From: Actinoplanes sp. KI2 | GTDB taxonomy: Bacteria; Actinomycetota; Actinomycetes; Mycobacteriales; Micromonosporaceae | NCBI RefSeq assembly: GCF_025630775.1 | Contig: NZ_JAOSZE010000052.1 | Span: 1-63,294, forward strand | Reading direction: 5' to 3' | DNA: 63,294 nt | Shown: positions 1 through 9,400 of the stretch, piece after piece | Layout: each line of letters starts with the position of its first letter | Numbering within the stretch: the first letter of the stretch is position 1 | The notes under the pieces: generated by a model | The model's database searches: none | Told to the model about the DNA's origin: nothing | What the model saw: the letters and a program-made list of their open reading frames with translations, nothing else | Translations under genes and position numbers: made by a program

Positions 1-289
1 AGGGGGCCGAGCCCCCTGAAACCCCCACGGTGCGTTAACTCACGCTGGGCGGGTGGGGCTTGTCACGTGACCGTGACATCGCGGGCCGATCAACACCTGG
101 GTTCTGGTCGGTGTGGTCACTGTGGGTTCTTGGTCACGCTTCTCTAACGGTGAGTCGGCTTGGGGCCCTGACGGGTGAAAAACGGCTGACATGGTCGCAA
201 TTCGGGCTTGGCTGTCGCGGTTGACTCTGAGGGTGGGGGGCTATGCTCGCGGCTGGCTTTCTGGTCTCGGATCCTGGAGTGTCGTAGTC
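1..289. other. Intergenic stretch with hairpin and 10-bp palindrome at window start
   Basis: I see no convincing gene here. Positions 1-17 form a GC-rich hairpin (7-bp stem AGGGGGC/GCCCCCT, 3-nt loop) that could end a gene lying to the left, although no T-run follows. Positions 62-71 are a perfect palindrome, GTCACGTGAC, of the kind bound by dimeric regulators. TTGACT at 221-226 and TATGCT at 242-247, 15 bp apart, are a possible but short-spaced promoter for the glycosyltransferase that follows. Confidence 0.4.
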
Positions 290-1114
290 GTGACGGTCGC
301 ACGTGCGGGTGTTGGACAGGGCAAACGCAGCGTTCTGGGTGTTCTGGTCGACATCACCGACTATCGGGATGCCACCGAGCGGATCATGCAGGCCGCGCGG
401 GAGCGCCGCGGCTTCGCCGTGACGGCGCTGGCCGTGCACGGCGTCATGACCGGGGTCCAGGATCGGGCGCACAATGCCCGGCTCAACTCGTTCGATCTGG
501 TGACGCCCGACGGGCAGCCGGTGCGCTGGGCGCTCAACCTGGTGCACCACGCCGGCCTGACCGATCGTGTCTACGGGCCGACGCTCACGCTCAAGGTCGT
601 CGAGCAGGCCGCCGCCGAGGGCCTTCCGATTTATCTGTACGGGTCGACCGAACCCACCCTGGAGCGGCTGGTGCCGGCCCTGGAGCGGATGTTCCCGGCG
701 CTGAAGATCGCAGGCGTCGAGGCGTCCAAGTTCCGCGCCTCGCACAGCGGCGAGCCGGCCGAGATCGCCGAACGGATCAAGGCGTCTGGCGCCCGTGTGG
801 TGCTGGTCGGGCTCGGCTGCCCGCGGCAGGAGGTCTTCGCGTACGCGATGCGCCCGCTCCTCGACATGCCGCTGCTCGCGGTCGGTGCCGCCTTCGACTA
901 CCACGCCGGCCTGCTGAAGAACCCGCCGCCGTGGATGCAGAAGTACGCGCTGGAGTGGCTGTGGCGGCTCGGCCTGGAGCCCAAGCGCCTGTGGCGGCGT
1001 TACGTCCTGCTCAACCCGGCCTACCTGGCCCGGCTGGCCGCGCAGAAGAGTGGACTGTGGAAGGCCACACCGCCGCCGCCGGCCACCGACCCGCTGGACA
1101 AGTTCGCCGTCTAG
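290..1114 (+). CDS. WecG/TagA/CpsF family glycosyltransferase
   Basis: The 274-aa product belongs to the WecB/TagA/CpsF family, which transfers N-acetyl-mannosamine-type sugars onto lipid-linked precursors of cell-wall polymers or exopolysaccharide at the inner membrane face. Family motifs are visible: FDLVTPDGQPV near residues 68-78, which holds the Asp used as catalytic base in TagA; VLVGLGCPRQE near 171-181; and AAFDYHAG near 200. A basic, Trp-rich C-terminal tail (WLWRLGLEPKRLWRRY) matches the membrane-binding appendage of the family. The GTG at 290 is preferred because GGAG lies 10 nt upstream and the protein then begins just before the conserved KRSVLGVLVD segment. The frame stays open to an ATG at 191, which gives a non-conserved N-terminus. 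The acceptor is unknown. Confidence 0.85.
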   Translation: MTVARAGVGQGKRSVLGVLVDITDYRDATERIMQAARERRGFAVTALAVHGVMTGVQDRAHNARLNSFDLVTPDGQPVRWALNLVHHAGLTDRVYGPTLTLKVVEQAAAEGLPIYLYGSTEPTLERLVPALERMFPALKIAGVEASKFRASHSGEPAEIAERIKASGARVVLVGLGCPRQEVFAYAMRPLLDMPLLAVGAAFDYHAGLLKNPPPWMQKYALEWLWRLGLEPKRLWRRYVLLNPAYLARLAAQKSGLWKATPPPPATDPLDKFAV

Positions 1115-1208
1115 GCCAGGAATCCGGGACCACTAGGGGACACCCCTCGCACCCGGGTCCGGTGATAACCCGGTTTCGGTAATCCGGCCACGGGTGAAGG
1201 CTGTCGAT

Positions 1209-1802
1209 GTGGACATCGCAGCGGACCCCATCCTCGCCGGCGCGCTCGCCGCGGCCTGGCTCGCGGCCGGCCTGGTCGCCGACGCCCTGCCGGGTGCGCG
1301 TACGGCGCGCGAGCTGCGCCGCCGGGCCGGCACGCTGACCGCACTGGTCGCGACCGGCGCCGCCGTGTTGGTTGCGGTGCCCCTGGTCGCCTGGATCGTG
1401 CCGGGTTCGTCCGCGGCGCCGGCCGCCGCGCTGTTCCCGGCCGTGCCCGGCTTGATCGTGCTGACCCTCGGCGTACGCCGTCTCGGTCAGGTTCGTCGCG
1501 GCGCCGGCGCCTTCACGGCCGCGCCGCAGACGCCGGTGCCGCCGGCCCTTCGGGCGGCGGCCGCGCACCCGCTTGTGCTGGTGCCGATGCAGGTCACTGG
1601 TCTGGCGGCGCTGGCCGGTCTGCCGGTCGCGGCCCGGCTGGTGTCGGTTCCCGGCGCTGACGCGGCCGACATCGCGATCACCGTGGTGGGCGCGACCGTG
1701 GTGGCGATCGGCGTACGAGCCGCGGTGCGTCACAGCCGGTTGAGTCTGCTGGCGCTGGCCCCGATCGGCCGCAACCGGCCGCGCGTGCCGACCTCCCGGT
1801 AG
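1209..1802 (+). CDS. Multipass membrane protein, unknown function
   Basis: The 197-aa product is strongly hydrophobic, with about four or five predicted membrane spans: ILAGALAAAWLAAGLVA near the N-terminus, LVATGAAVLVAVPLVAWI, AALFPAVPGLIVLTLGV, VLVPMQVTGLAALAGL and AITVVGATVVAIGV. It ends in a short basic tail (RNRPRVPTSR). The GTG at 1209 is chosen because GAAGG lies 8 nt upstream; a GTG at 1194 in the same frame would add five residues but has no ribosome site. It lies 94 bp after the glycosyltransferase on the same strand and may share its transcript. No catalytic motif is visible and I do not recognise the family. Confidence 0.65.
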   Translation: MDIAADPILAGALAAAWLAAGLVADALPGARTARELRRRAGTLTALVATGAAVLVAVPLVAWIVPGSSAAPAAALFPAVPGLIVLTLGVRRLGQVRRGAGAFTAAPQTPVPPALRAAAAHPLVLVPMQVTGLAALAGLPVAARLVSVPGADAADIAITVVGATVVAIGVRAAVRHSRLSLLALAPIGRNRPRVPTSR

Positions 1803-1810
1803 CGGCGACC

Positions 1811-2284
1811 TCAGTTTCGCCTGGCCTCCTGCACATAGAGCAGCTCGAGGATCGATCGGGCCGCCTCGAACCACCGGTCCAGCCAGTCCGACGGCGGCAG
1901 TTGCCCGCGCGCCGGAAGCTCCATCAGCAGCCCGCGCAGCAGCGGGTGGTCGGCCATCGACTTGGATTCCGAGTCCGGCCAGCCGGACGACGAGAAGACC
2001 GGCTCGGTCAGTCCCTGCAGGTCGAGTGAGGGCAGCCGGGGCGCCCGGTCGAGGGCGCTGGTCGGCTCGATGCTGTGCGACCGGGTCGGCTCGATGCTGT
2101 GCGACCGGCCGGGCGACCTGGTGGGAAGTCCGGAGCCGACGGCCCGCGACATCAGCTCGGACTCGCTCACGTCGCCGTGCAGCCCGGCGTCGCGCCGGGT
2201 CTGCCGATACGCGCTCACTCCGCCGCTGAACCGGTCCTGCGCCGTCGCGGAGCCATTGCTGAGGTTTTCGGAACCAATGGTCAT
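1811..2284 (-). CDS. Hypothetical protein with octapeptide duplication
   Basis: The 157-aa product is unrecognised. The first 110 residues are polar and low-complexity, with a tandem duplication RSHSIEPT-RSHSIEPT that comes from a 24-bp DNA repeat at 2061-2108. The last 35 residues look folded, with an amphipathic helix WLDRWFEAARSILELL. There is no signal peptide or membrane span. It lies 148 bp downstream of the DUF397/XRE pair on the same strand, so it could be controlled by that regulator, but this is only positional. Opposite-strand reading frames cover the same DNA; this strand is favoured because the C-terminal segment is protein-like and the spacing to neighbours is clean. Confidence 0.5.
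   Translation of the reverse strand: MTIGSENLSNGSATAQDRFSGGVSAYRQTRRDAGLHGDVSESELMSRAVGSGLPTRSPGRSHSIEPTRSHSIEPTSALDRAPRLPSLDLQGLTEPVFSSSGWPDSESKSMADHPLLRGLLMELPARGQLPPSDWLDRWFEAARSILELLYVQEARRN
2061..2108. repeat. Two perfect 24-bp tandem copies
   Basis: Two adjacent identical 24-bp units (2061-2084 and 2085-2108) lie inside the 157-aa gene and keep its reading frame, which gives the duplicated RSHSIEPT peptide. This looks like recent slipped-strand duplication. Confidence 0.85.
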
Positions 2285-2432
2285 ATTGTCTGCCTTGCCT
2301 CGCTCGGAGATGTCCGGCCGTCGGCGCGGACCGGTCCGCGCTTGTGCCGTTCAACGACGCGAGCACAGAAATGACTACGGCCGGCCCACCCGCGCGGCGG
2401 GCAGACCGGCCGTTATCCGGCGTACTGCGAGG

Positions 2433-2657
2433 TCAGAGGTCGAACTCGCCGTCCTTGGCGCCGCCCACAAACGCGTCCCATTCGTCGGCCGTGAAGAGCA
2501 GTACCGGGCCGTCCTGGTTCTTGGAGTCCCGGACCACGATCGCCTCGTCGACGAATGCCACCTCGACGCAGTTGTCGGAGTTGGGACCGCTACGCGTGCT
2601 CTTGAACCACTGTGCCCGGGTCAGGTCGACCCGGAAACCCTTCGCTTCGACTTCCAC
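2433..2657 (-). CDS. DUF397 domain-containing protein
   Basis: The 74-aa product is a whole DUF397 domain. It has the usual W-F/K-S-T-R-S opening (QWFKSTRSGPNSDNCVEV), the VRDSKNQDGPVLLFTADEWDAF core and an acidic end. In actinomycetes DUF397 proteins are encoded next to XRE regulators with DUF5753 domains; some pairs act in development (the WhiJ/BldB-type systems of Streptomyces), probably with the small protein antagonising or tuning its partner. Here the start codon overlaps the 3' end of the XRE gene by 37 bp, so the two are translationally linked. The exact target is unknown. Confidence 0.9.
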   Translation of the reverse strand: MEVEAKGFRVDLTRAQWFKSTRSGPNSDNCVEVAFVDEAIVVRDSKNQDGPVLLFTADEWDAFVGGAKDGEFDL

Positions 2658-3526
2658 AATGGCTCCTCTACCAGCGTTTCAATCATCTCGATGGACTCCT
2701 CCGGGGGGAGGGCCGCCGCCCGGACGGTGTCGAAGATCGGGACGTATTTGCTGAGCTCCTCGGCCTTCTCGAGGAACAGTCCGCCGGTCGCGTTGTCGAT
2801 GAACACCACATCCGCGTCTCCCTCCTCCTCGAACTCGAGAATCACGAACGAGCCGTCCATGCCGGCGTGGGCGCCGGCCGCAAACGGCAAGATCTGCAAC
2901 GCCACGTTCGGCAGACGAGCCACGTCGATCAATCTCTTCATTTGATCAAGCATGACCAGCTCGCCGCCGACCGGCCGACTCAGCACCGCCTCATCGAGCA
3001 CCACCCGAAGATCGATCGGATCGTCCTGAATCAATAACGCTTGTCTTTGCATTCGGACACGGACCCGCTGCTCGATTTCCTGCTCGGTGTCATCCAGTCG
3101 GGCACCACGAATCAGGGCAATTGCGTACTCTTCACTCTGCAGCAACCCGGGGACGACGTGCTGCTCGTACGCCCAGATCGACCGCGCGGCCGCCTCAAGA
3201 CCGACATATGCACTGGTCAGGACGGTGGAGTATGGGTGCCACCAACCCTTTTGCCGGGCTTCTCCCGCGATGTGGACAAGTTCGGCCTTAATCGCATCAT
3301 CTACACCGTATATGTCCAATATGTTCTTAACGTCACTCGGCGAAGCACTGGTATGCCCCGTCTCAATTCTGGACACTTTGGACGGCGAGCAGCCGATCCG
3401 ATCCGCCACGACGTCGATCGTCACGCCCGCCTCCTCGCGGTGCCGGCGCAACTCGACGCCGAGACGACGCCGACGAATCGTGGGACTCCGGCGCTGATTC
3501 ACTTCTTCAGTCTCTCTGTCGATCAT
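2621..3526 (-). CDS. XRE-family transcriptional regulator with DUF5753 domain
   Basis: The 301-aa product has an N-terminal Cro/C1-type helix-turn-helix (about residues 20-75, core VADRIGCSPSKVSRIETGHTS) and a C-terminal DUF5753 domain (about 100-280) containing VPGLLQSEEYA and the LPFAAGAHAGMDGSFVILEF segment. It is a cytoplasmic DNA-binding regulator paired with the overlapping DUF397 gene. ATG at 3526 opens the frame but lacks a ribosome site. GTG at 3502 (protein starting VNQRRSPTIRRRR) matches where such proteins usually begin and is a serious alternative. Ligand and regulon are not visible. Confidence 0.88.
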   Translation of the reverse strand: MIDRETEEVNQRRSPTIRRRRLGVELRRHREEAGVTIDVVADRIGCSPSKVSRIETGHTSASPSDVKNILDIYGVDDAIKAELVHIAGEARQKGWWHPYSTVLTSAYVGLEAAARSIWAYEQHVVPGLLQSEEYAIALIRGARLDDTEQEIEQRVRVRMQRQALLIQDDPIDLRVVLDEAVLSRPVGGELVMLDQMKRLIDVARLPNVALQILPFAAGAHAGMDGSFVILEFEEEGDADVVFIDNATGGLFLEKAEELSKYVPIFDTVRAAALPPEESIEMIETLVEEPLWKSKRRVSGST

Positions 3527-3867
3527 TTAATCGTTCAACACAACACGTCCGACAAGACCAACAATCACGGAAGACGTACATGCAACTTGCATCGACACGA
3601 CTCGTGGTGCAATGTTTTTGGTATGGCTCGTGTCACTGCGCACCTCCGGGTGATGCGGCCGAGTCCGGCTCAGCGCGCTGTTACGGCGCCGTTCGCGGGG
3701 GGTCCGGTCATCCGTTCGTCCAGGGTGGACTGATCCACTTTACGACGTTCGGCAGATCGGCAGCGGTAACGTTCTGCAACGCTTTTGACGATTGGCATTG
3801 TCATGAGCTTGCAATGGAGTCAAGACCGGGCACACTAAGTGCTTTCGTGTCAAGGGCAGGAGATGAC
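3527..3867. other. Divergent intergenic region between XRE gene and 98-aa gene
   Basis: This 341-bp stretch has lower GC than its surroundings and separates two divergently transcribed genes, so it should hold both promoters. On the minus strand TTGTCG followed about 17 nt later by GATTAA (near 3533-3560) is a weak promoter candidate for the XRE gene. I find no perfect operator palindrome. The rightward frame is open through much of it, but the protein sequence there does not look real. Confidence 0.4.
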
Positions 3868-4164
3868 GTGCTTCCTCGGTCCGGTGATGTCATACAGGTG
3901 ACGAAGGCAGCGAGCGTCCAATTCGCGGCGCCGATGCTCTTCCGGGTCATCCGGGTCCACGAATGGCCGACGTACGAGGGCTGGATCTGGCTTGACGGCT
4001 ACGAGCTCAACATGGCCGGCGACGCGGTCGAGCGGCGCTCCATCTTCGTGCAGGTGAGCGGCCTGCGCGCGGTCGGCAAGGCGCCCGACCCCCGGGCCCG
4101 CAACGCCCGTCAGCCCGGCATGGCCACCGGAAACATCCCGACCAAGTCCCGCACGAATCGCTAG
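3868..4164 (+). CDS. Conserved-looking small hypothetical protein
   Basis: The 98-aa product is compact and protein-like (RSGDVIQVTKAASVQFAAP, FRVIRVHEWPTYEGWIWLDG, SIFVQVSGLRAV) with a basic disordered tail. It has no membrane span, signal peptide or known catalytic motif. The mixture of beta-type strands and aromatic residues suggests a small binding domain. GTG at 3868 is chosen because AGGAG lies 5 nt upstream; GTG at 3847 is in frame but has weaker signals. Its stop codon overlaps that of the convergent PASTA gene (4161-4164). Confidence 0.65.
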   Translation: MLPRSGDVIQVTKAASVQFAAPMLFRVIRVHEWPTYEGWIWLDGYELNMAGDAVERRSIFVQVSGLRAVGKAPDPRARNARQPGMATGNIPTKSRTNR

Positions 4165-4964
4165 CGGGTCGCGGTGGCCGTCCCGGCCGGCGTGGTGGTG
4201 GCGTCGCTCTGCTGCGCCACCACGATGGTGACTCTCGTGTCCGGTGGTACCTCCTGCCCCTCCGCCGGATCACTGTCGATCACCGTCCCGGGCGCGGCCG
4301 TGCTGTTCCGGTAGAGCACCCGATACGGCAGCCCGGTCCGGCTCAGCGCCACACGCGCCTCCGCCAACGGCAACCCGCGCAACGCCGGCACCGTCACCGC
4401 GGCCGTCGGCTCCTGCGTCGTGGCGGTCGTGGTCGGAATCGTGGACGGCTCGGTCGACGGCGGCGAGCTGGGCGCCGTACTGGGCGCCGGCGACGAAGCG
4501 GCGGTCGTCGCCACGGTCGTCGGCGGCGTCGTCGTGACCGGCGACGGCTGCTCGCTCGAGTTCTGCACGATCACGTAGATCGCCCAGGCCAGCACGCCCA
4601 GCAGCAGCAACACGACGATCCCGACGACGATCGGCATCCACCACCGGTCCCGCTGCCCCGGCGTGGGCGGGTGCGGCCCGTCCGACCAGTCGGTGTCGTA
4701 CATCGACGGGCCCGGACGCGGCGAGCGCACCTCGGCCCGCCCCGACCAGACCGACCAGTCGTCATTCGAGCTCGCGGGGACCGGCGGCGCACCGTCGACG
4801 ACCGTGTCGTCGCTCGCGGGGACCGGCGGCGCACCGTCGACGACCGTGTCGTCGCTCGCGGGGACCGGCGGCGCACCGTCCGCGACCGTGTCGTCGAGCG
4901 GCTTGCCGGGCAGCGTGGCGTCCGCGGGCGGGACGCGCCGCGTCTCGTCGCTCTCCTCGGACAT
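4161..4964 (-). CDS. Single-pass membrane protein with extracellular PASTA domain
   Basis: The 267-aa product has a disordered acidic N-terminal cytoplasmic part, one membrane span at about residues 110-134 (IVVGIVVLLLLGVLAWAIYV), a Thr/Ser/Pro-rich linker and one PASTA domain at about 190-250 (VTVPALRGLPLAEARVALSRTG, DPAEGQEVPPDTRVTIVV). PASTA domains bind muropeptides or beta-lactams and occur on Ser/Thr kinases such as PknB and on penicillin-binding proteins. Here there is no kinase domain, so it is probably a wall-sensing or wall-anchoring partner. The N-terminal part holds three copies of a 14-residue unit (D-D-T-V-x-D-G-A-P-P-V-P-A-S, residues 24-65). Confidence 0.8.
   Translation of the reverse strand: MSEESDETRRVPPADATLPGKPLDDTVADGAPPVPASDDTVVDGAPPVPASDDTVVDGAPPVPASSNDDWSVWSGRAEVRSPRPGPSMYDTDWSDGPHPPTPGQRDRWWMPIVVGIVVLLLLGVLAWAIYVIVQNSSEQPSPVTTTPPTTVATTAASSPAPSTAPSSPPSTEPSTIPTTTATTQEPTAAVTVPALRGLPLAEARVALSRTGLPYRVLYRNSTAAPGTVIDSDPAEGQEVPPDTRVTIVVAQQSDATTTPAGTATATR
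4778..4903. repeat. Three in-frame copies of a 42-bp unit
   Basis: Three near-identical 42-bp copies within the PASTA protein gene encode the repeated acidic, Pro-rich 14-residue unit. The copies nearest 4780-4860 are almost identical, which points to recent expansion. The exact edges are approximate. Confidence 0.8.
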
Positions 4965-5095
4965 GGCCGCTCCTCCGCGTCGTCACCCGCCCGGGTCAAC
5001 GTATCCAATCTTGCGGGCGCATGTCGCTTACGCTCCCCGTTATCACCACCGCCGATGATTAGCAGGTATAGGAAGTGACCGCTACAGTGCCGGGC

Positions 5096-6472
5096 ATGGC
5101 CGACAAGGGCTGGACAGGACGGGTCGCCACCGCGGCCGGTGTCGCCGCGGGTACCGGCGCCGCGCAACTCGGTTTGGGCTACGGCCTGGGCGTGATCGTC
5201 TGGCCGGTCACCGTCGCCGAGGATCGCAGCGAGTGGCTGGGCAGTCTCGGCTGGGCGACCTGGATCACCGCAAGCGCGACCGTCTTCGGCGCGGTCATCG
5301 CCAGCCGGCTGGGCGGGGCGCAGGGCATGCGGGCACGCTGGCCGTGGCGATTGGCTCTCGCGATCTCCGCGGGGGTCGGTGCCTTGGTGGCCGTCGCGCT
5401 GATCGCGCTTCCGGCCCGGGCAGCCGTACGCCTCGACGCGCACTCGCCGCAGCTGATCGCCGCGGGCTACGCGCTCCTCGGTGTCGCCCTGGGGGTGGTG
5501 GTCGCCTTCTGGGCGGTCTGGTCGCGCCCGGTGGCCGCCAACCTGGTCGCCACCGCGGCCTGGCTGTGGGCCCTGGCGATCACCGCGATCGTCGTCGAGC
5601 TGGTCCTCGGCCGGGAGACCGCCACATACCTGACCAGCTGGCAGTTCGTCGAGACGTCGGCCACACGCTACGGCGTCATCTATTGGCCGAGCGCCCTGCT
5701 GACCCTCACTGCCGCCTTCGCGATCGGCTTGATCGCCGTGATCCCGGCCGTCCGCCGCGGCGATGTCGGCCTGGGTGCCGCCATCTCCGGCGCGGTCGGC
5801 CCGCTGCTGGTGGCCGTCTCGTTCCTGGCTCTCTCCCCGCGTCTGACCGGCACGCCCGGCCCGATCGAGTCGGCGTACCTGATCGCCCCCTACGCCGTGC
5901 TGTCCGGCCTGGCCGGCTCGGCGCTCGCCGTCGCCGTCGCCAAGTCCTTCCTCACCCCGACCGGCGAGATCGACACCATCGGGTACGGCGAGCCCGCCGC
6001 CGGGTCCGGGGACGACGAGCCCACCGAGCAGCTTCCCGCCGGCACGAAGGGCGCCCGAGCCCGGACCCCCGAGTCCCCGTCCCCCGCGACCGGCCGCGCG
6101 ACACCCAAACCCGCCCCGCGCCCCGAGCCGACGCCGTCGAGCACCCCCAAGCCCAGCCCGGTCGGCACCTCGGCGACGCGCAGCCCGGACGCGCTCACCG
6201 ATCCGCCCAAGGCGCCCAAACCGGTGACCGAGCCGCCCAAGGCACCGACGCCGCTCTCCGGCCACCCGGGCGCGCAGCGCATGCCGTCCCCGAGGGCCGA
6301 GGGCAAGCCCGACCCGGAGATCGCGGCCGCCGCGCGCCCCGGCCGGTTGCGCGGTAAGAAGGGGGCCCCGATCCCCGAACAGGCCGAGCCCGAGTCGGCG
6401 AAATCGAGGGTCACGCCCCCGCCGACCGCTCCCACCGTGGCACAGATCAACCCCAAGCGCCCGACCCCCTAG
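5096..6472 (+). CDS. Multipass membrane protein with long Pro-rich cytoplasmic tail
   Basis: With the ATG at 5096 the product is 458 aa. The first ~300 residues hold roughly eight hydrophobic spans (for example LALAISAGVGALVAVALIAL, LLGVALGVVVAFWAVW, AAWLWALAITAIVVELVL, ALLTLTAAFAIGLIAVI). Residues from about 305 onward are a disordered tail rich in Pro, Lys and Ala (PKAPKPVTEPPKAPTP). No transporter or enzyme signature is visible. GTG at 5075 in the same frame is an alternative start. The gene diverges from the PASTA protein gene with a 110-131-bp gap, and TATAGG at about 5066 could be a -10 box. Function unknown. Confidence 0.75.
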   Translation: MADKGWTGRVATAAGVAAGTGAAQLGLGYGLGVIVWPVTVAEDRSEWLGSLGWATWITASATVFGAVIASRLGGAQGMRARWPWRLALAISAGVGALVAVALIALPARAAVRLDAHSPQLIAAGYALLGVALGVVVAFWAVWSRPVAANLVATAAWLWALAITAIVVELVLGRETATYLTSWQFVETSATRYGVIYWPSALLTLTAAFAIGLIAVIPAVRRGDVGLGAAISGAVGPLLVAVSFLALSPRLTGTPGPIESAYLIAPYAVLSGLAGSALAVAVAKSFLTPTGEIDTIGYGEPAAGSGDDEPTEQLPAGTKGARARTPESPSPATGRATPKPAPRPEPTPSSTPKPSPVGTSATRSPDALTDPPKAPKPVTEPPKAPTPLSGHPGAQRMPSPRAEGKPDPEIAAAARPGRLRGKKGAPIPEQAEPESAKSRVTPPPTAPTVAQINPKRPTP

Positions 6473-6486
6473 ACCTGCCGTGCCGG

Positions 6487-9400
6487 TCAGCCGGCGCTCG
6501 GCTCGTGGCTGGTCCAGCGTTCCAGGGTGACCCGCAGTTCGTCCGGGTTGAGGGGCTTGGCGAGGAAGTCGTCCATGCCGGCCTGCCGGGCGCGGCGTCG
6601 GTCCTCGTGCAGGGCGCCCGCGGTCAGGGCGATGATCGGGATATGCCGCCCGGCGGGTTCCTGGTTACGCAGTTGGGTGGTGGCCTGATAGCCGTCCAGT
6701 TTGGGCATTTGGCAGTCCATCAGGATGGCTTCGTACTCGTGGCTGCTGGCGAGTTCGACGGCCTCGACACCGTTGCGCGCGATGTCGGCGTCGTAGCCGA
6801 ACGCGTTGAGCGTGCCGACGGCGACCAGTTGGTTGATCTCGTTGTCCTCGGCGAGCAGCACACGTTTGCGGGGCGTGGCCCGGGTGGCCGGGCTAGCGGG
6901 ACGGACGTCCTCGTCGGCGGGCCGCAGCTGGGCGGCCAGGCCGTGGTACAGGGTCGCCGAGCCGACCGGTTTGGCCAGCACGGCGGTGCGGCCCGCGATG
7001 TCGTGCGAGCGCACCGAGGCCGGGTCGCGGGTCAGCAGCAGGCAGGCGGGTTGGGGGAGAGCCGGATCGCTGGTGATCGCGGTGAGCAGTGCGGCGCCGT
7101 CCAGCTCTGGCGGGAGGTCGTCGATGACGGCCAGGTCGAACCCCGGGCCATCGGCGGCGGTCCGGGCAAGCTCGGCCAGCGCCTGCTGTGCGGTGGTGAC
7201 GGTCGTGGTGATCAGTCCCCAGTGGTGCAGGTGTTCGGTGAGGAACTGGCGGGTGGCGGGTTGGGGTGCGACCAACAGCAGGCGGCCGGTCAGGGTGTCG
7301 GGTGGTGGCGGTAGTTCACTGCCGGCGGGCACGGTGAGGTTGATCGTGAAGTGAAATCGGCTGCCGCGGCCGAGGGCGCTCTCGGCTTCGAGGTGTCCGC
7401 CCATGAGCTCGACGAGTTGCCGGCTGATCGCCAGGCCGAGTCCGGTGCCGCCGAACTCGCGGCTAGTGGAGGCGTCGGCCTGGGTGAAGGGCTCGAACAT
7501 GTGGCTGATGCGGGCCTGGTCGATGCCGATGCCGGTGTCGGTGACCGCGAAGGTGAATCGATCGCCGTCGTCGGCCGCGGTGTCGAGGCGGATGATCACG
7601 TGGCCGTTTCGGGTGAACTTGACCGCGTTGCCGGCCAGGTTGAGCAGGACCTGCCGGATGCGTCCCTCGTCGCCGTGGACCCGTGCGGGCAGGCCGGGCG
7701 GGTAGGAGGCGATGACTTCCAGGTCCTTGTTGCCGACGGCGGCGGATGCCGCCTGGGCAACCTCCTCGATCAGGTTGCCGAGGTCGATGTCGCTGATGGT
7801 GAGGGTGAGCTTGCCTGCTTCGATCTTGGAGAAGTCGAGGATTTCGTTGATGATCGTGAGCAGGGCCCGGGCGGAGCTGCGGATGGCCTCGCCGTAGCGG
7901 CGTTGCGCCGCGTCGAGCGGCGTGTCCAGAAGGAGCGCGGTCAAGCCGATCACGCCGTTCATCGGGGTCCTGATCTCGTGGCTGACCATGGCGACGAACT
8001 GCGACTTCAGCTGTGCGGCGGCCAGCGCCTCGTCCCGGGCCGAGGCGAGCGCCTCGTCCGCCTTCTTCCGTTCGGTGACGTCGCGGGCGACGGCGTAGAT
8101 GGTGCCTTCCTCGTCGGCGGGGGAGGCGGTCCAGCTGAGCCAGCGGTAGCCGCCGTCCCGGGTGCGATAGCGGTTGTCAAAGCCGACGGACAGGCTCTGC
8201 CCGGCGGCCAGCCGGGCGGCGACGGCGATGGTGCTCTGGTGGTCGTCGGGATGGATGAACTCGATGAACCGCCGCCCGACCAGCTCGTCGATCGAGTAGC
8301 CGAGGGTGTGCTCCCAGGCCGGGTTCGCCCGTACGAAGTAGCCGTCACCGGAGGAGATGCACATCAGGTCGCGGGACATGGTGAAGAAGTGGTCGAGCTG
8401 CCGGGCCATCCGGCGGCGGTCGGCCTCGTTCCGATTCCGTTCGGTGACGTCGCGGTAGGTCGCCACGAGTATGCGGCCGCGCTCGCCGACCGCCTGCACG
8501 TGCCGGGCGGTGATCAGGCACGGCATCCGCGTTCCGTCGCGGCGGCGGATGTCGGCCTCGAACTCGGTCACGGTGCCGGCCGTGAACGCGGCCAGTTGCA
8601 CCTCCCGCCATTCGGTGATCTCGCCGGACGGCCACCACGGGTACGGCGGCTTCAGCCCGATGATCTCGTCGGCCGAGTAGCCGGTCATCTGGCACCACGG
8701 CGGGCTCACGCTCAGAATGGTCCGGTCCGGCGCCACGGTGACAACGCCCTCGACCAGCGAGCTGAGCACGGTGTCGCTGAACTCCCGCTGGTCGCGCAGC
8801 TCGTCGATCAGCGCGTGCTGCTGAGCGTCGGCCTCGTTGAGCAGGTTACCGGCGCTGAGCAGCAGCCAGTAAAGGCAGACCAGCATCCCGGTGACCGCCG
8901 TGACGACGATCAACCCGTCGATAGGACGCTTGGTGCGGCCGATGAAGGACATCACGCCGCCGATCAGCACGACCACCGCGAAGAGCCCCGGGATGAGTCG
9001 GCGCACCGTGCGGCCGCCGACGTAGGGGCTGCCGAACACCTGAACGGTCAGGCCGCGCGGCCGGGCGGTGACGACACCGACGCCCAGCCCGACCAGGATG
9101 AGAACGGCGGGCGCCGGCATCGGGGAGATCTTGGCTTCCGGCACGGCCGACACCTCGCCGATCGCCGCGGCCGCCGTCGTCACGCCGGCCAGCAGCGGTG
9201 CCGCGGCTCCGAGCAGTTGGGCGGGGCGATGGCCGTGCCGGGCGTCGAGGTCGAGCGTGAGCAGGCTCAGCCCGATCATCAGGAGCGCCATCGCCGACCG
9301 TACGGGCGGCCGGCCGTGCATGACGTAGCCGAAGGCCGCCGAGCTGCCGTCGGTGATCGACAGGAACGGCAGCGACAGCGCCGTACCCCGCCGAAAGAGG

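Noticed and set aside
134..904. Minus-strand frame of 256 codons opposite the glycosyltransferase
   Set aside because: The plus strand carries clear WecG/TagA motifs; this frame has none and is the usual high-GC mirror.
1011..2366. Minus-strand frame of 451 codons spanning three regions
   Set aside because: Very Arg/Gly/Pro-rich, crosses the glycosyltransferase end and membrane protein gene, and has no motif.
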